DNA of 9,237 nt from an uncultured Aquimonas sp. (GTDB taxonomy: Bacteria > Pseudomonadota > Gammaproteobacteria > Xanthomonadales > Xanthomonadaceae). Position numbers and translations under genes: made by a program. Shown here in pieces: positions 8,494 through 9,237 of this stretch. The stretch lies in the NCBI GenBank assembly GCA_946481615.1, contig CAMLOR010000118.1, positions 1 to 9,237 on the forward strand. Direction: 5' to 3'. The notes beneath the pieces were generated by a model. That model ran no database searches. It was not told the origin of the DNA and saw only the letters and a list, made by a program, of their open reading frames with translations. Within the stretch, counting starts at the first letter, position 1; each line of letters begins with the position of its first letter.

Positions 8494-8820
8494 ATGCGTA
8501 TCGAAATCAACGGTCACCAGATCGAAGTCACCCCGGCCCTGCGCGATTACGTACTCGCGCGACTGGACAAGCTCGATCGCCATTCCGACCAGTTGCTCGA
8601 CGGCCACGTGATCCTTTCGGTGGAGAAGCTGCAGCAGAAGGCCGAGGCCACGCTCCATCTCGAAGGCCGCCGCCTGCACGCCGAAGCCGTGGCCGAGGAC
8701 ATGTACGCCGCCATCGATGCGCTCGCCGACAAGCTCGACCGCCAGGTGCTCAAGCACAAGGAAAAGATCACCGACCACCACCGCGGCGAAGCTGCGGCAC
8801 GCACCGCCAGTTTCGGCTGA
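8494..8820 (+). CDS. hpf: Ribosome hibernation-promoting factor (short form)
   Basis: A 108-residue protein of the HPF/YfiA family (E. coli HPF has 95, YfiA 113). It binds the 30S decoding channel and helps make inactive 100S ribosomes in stationary phase. Marks are RIEINGHQIEVTPALRDYV (2-20), the conserved KLDRHSDQ segment, then EATLHLEGRRLHAEAVAEDMYAAID and LADKLDRQVLKHKEK. It lacks the C-terminal dimerisation domain of long HPF. The tail (HHRGEAAARTASFG) is short and basic. The very strong ribosome-binding site suggests high expression. It lies 85 bases after rpoN and 21 bases before ptsN, the conserved order of the sigma-54 locus. Confidence 0.95.
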   Translation: MRIEINGHQIEVTPALRDYVLARLDKLDRHSDQLLDGHVILSVEKLQQKAEATLHLEGRRLHAEAVAEDMYAAIDALADKLDRQVLKHKEKITDHHRGEAAARTASFG

Positions 8821-8841
8821 CGCGGACCCGCTGAAACCGCC

Positions 8842-9237
8842 ATGCATCTGATCGATCTGCTGGCCCCGTCGCGCGTCGTCGCCGGGGCCAGCGTCTCCAG
8901 CAAGAAGAAACTGCTCGACCTGCTCGCCGGCCTGCTGGCCGACGGCGGCGGCGGCGAGCTGGAGCGCCAGGTGTTCGACAGCCTCTGCGGGCGCGAGCGC
9001 CTGGGTTCCACCGGGCTGGGGCTGGGCGTGGCCATTCCGCACGGCCGCACCGTCGGCCTGCCGGCCGCCATCGGCGCCTTCGTGCGGCTCGGCGAGGGCA
9101 TCGATTTCAGCGCGCTCGACGGCCGTCCGGTCGACCTGATCTTCGCGCTGGCGGTGCCGGAACATTTCTCCAACCAGCACCTGCTGCTGCTCTCGCAGCT
9201 CGCCGAGATGTTCAGCGACGCGCGCTTCACCGAGCAG
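8842..9237 (+). CDS. ptsN: Nitrogen PTS EIIA (EIIA-Ntr), 3' end missing
   Basis: The first 132 residues are visible with no stop before the window ends; the family is about 150-165 residues, so little is missing. The PTS EIIA type-2 fold shows RERLGSTGLGLGVAIPHGR (51-69), with the phosphorylated histidine H67, then GIDFSALDGRPVDLIFALAVPE and HLLLLSQLAEMF. PtsN takes phosphate from NPr and regulates nitrogen, potassium and envelope functions by binding partners; it does not transport sugar. The ATG at 8842 gives the family N-terminus (MHLIDLLAPSRVV) but has no Shine-Dalgarno, so translation may depend on hpf. hprK and rapZ would be expected next but cannot be seen. Confidence 0.95.
   Translation, partial: MHLIDLLAPSRVVAGASVSSKKKLLDLLAGLLADGGGGELERQVFDSLCGRERLGSTGLGLGVAIPHGRTVGLPAAIGAFVRLGEGIDFSALDGRPVDLIFALAVPEHFSNQHLLLLSQLAEMFSDARFTEQ

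Overview
This is a GC-rich, densely packed stretch of core chromosome from a gammaproteobacterium. The family content and order fit the Xanthomonadaceae/Lysobacterales best: a purM-purN-DUF3108 run, ibaG-murA, then kdsD-kdsC-lptC-lptA-lptB-rpoN-hpf-ptsN, with REP-like palindromes between genes. The lineage is inferred from protein similarity and gene order recalled from known genomes, not from a search. I found no RNA genes, CRISPR arrays, transposases, phage genes or clear signs of horizontal transfer.

Layout. Positions 1-1531 (+) hold the 3' end of purM, complete purN (two purine-synthesis enzymes) and an exported DUF3108 protein, joined by overlapping start and stop codons. Positions 1532-1628 are almost entirely one large near-perfect palindrome filling the gap between convergent genes. 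Positions 1629-3223 (-) hold ibaG (BolA family) followed by murA (first committed step of peptidoglycan synthesis). Positions 3224-3331 are a divergent promoter region. Positions 3332-6724 (+) form a tight run, kdsD-kdsC-lptC-lptA-lptB, covering two Kdo-synthesis enzymes and the periplasmic bridge and ATPase of the LPS exporter. A good sigma-70-type promoter sits inside lptC. Positions 6725-6965 are intergenic and carry a second REP-like inverted pair plus a strong match to a sigma-54 promoter just upstream of rpoN. Positions 6966-9237 (+) hold rpoN (sigma-54), hpf (ribosome hibernation factor) and the 5' part of ptsN (nitrogen PTS EIIA), which runs off the window.

Taken together, the window serves cell-envelope assembly (peptidoglycan precursor, Kdo, LPS transport) followed by a nitrogen/stationary-phase regulatory block, the arrangement known from E. 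coli. The main difference from E. coli is that the mla phospholipid-transport genes are absent between kdsD and ibaG, so the two arms fire from one roughly 108-bp divergent region. I see no undescribed system. The parts worth checking are regulatory: a possible sigma-54 site in front of rpoN itself, an internal lptAB promoter encoded with rare codons, overlapping divergent promoters, a murA start without Shine-Dalgarno sequence behind a C-rich leader, and two families of dispersed palindromes.
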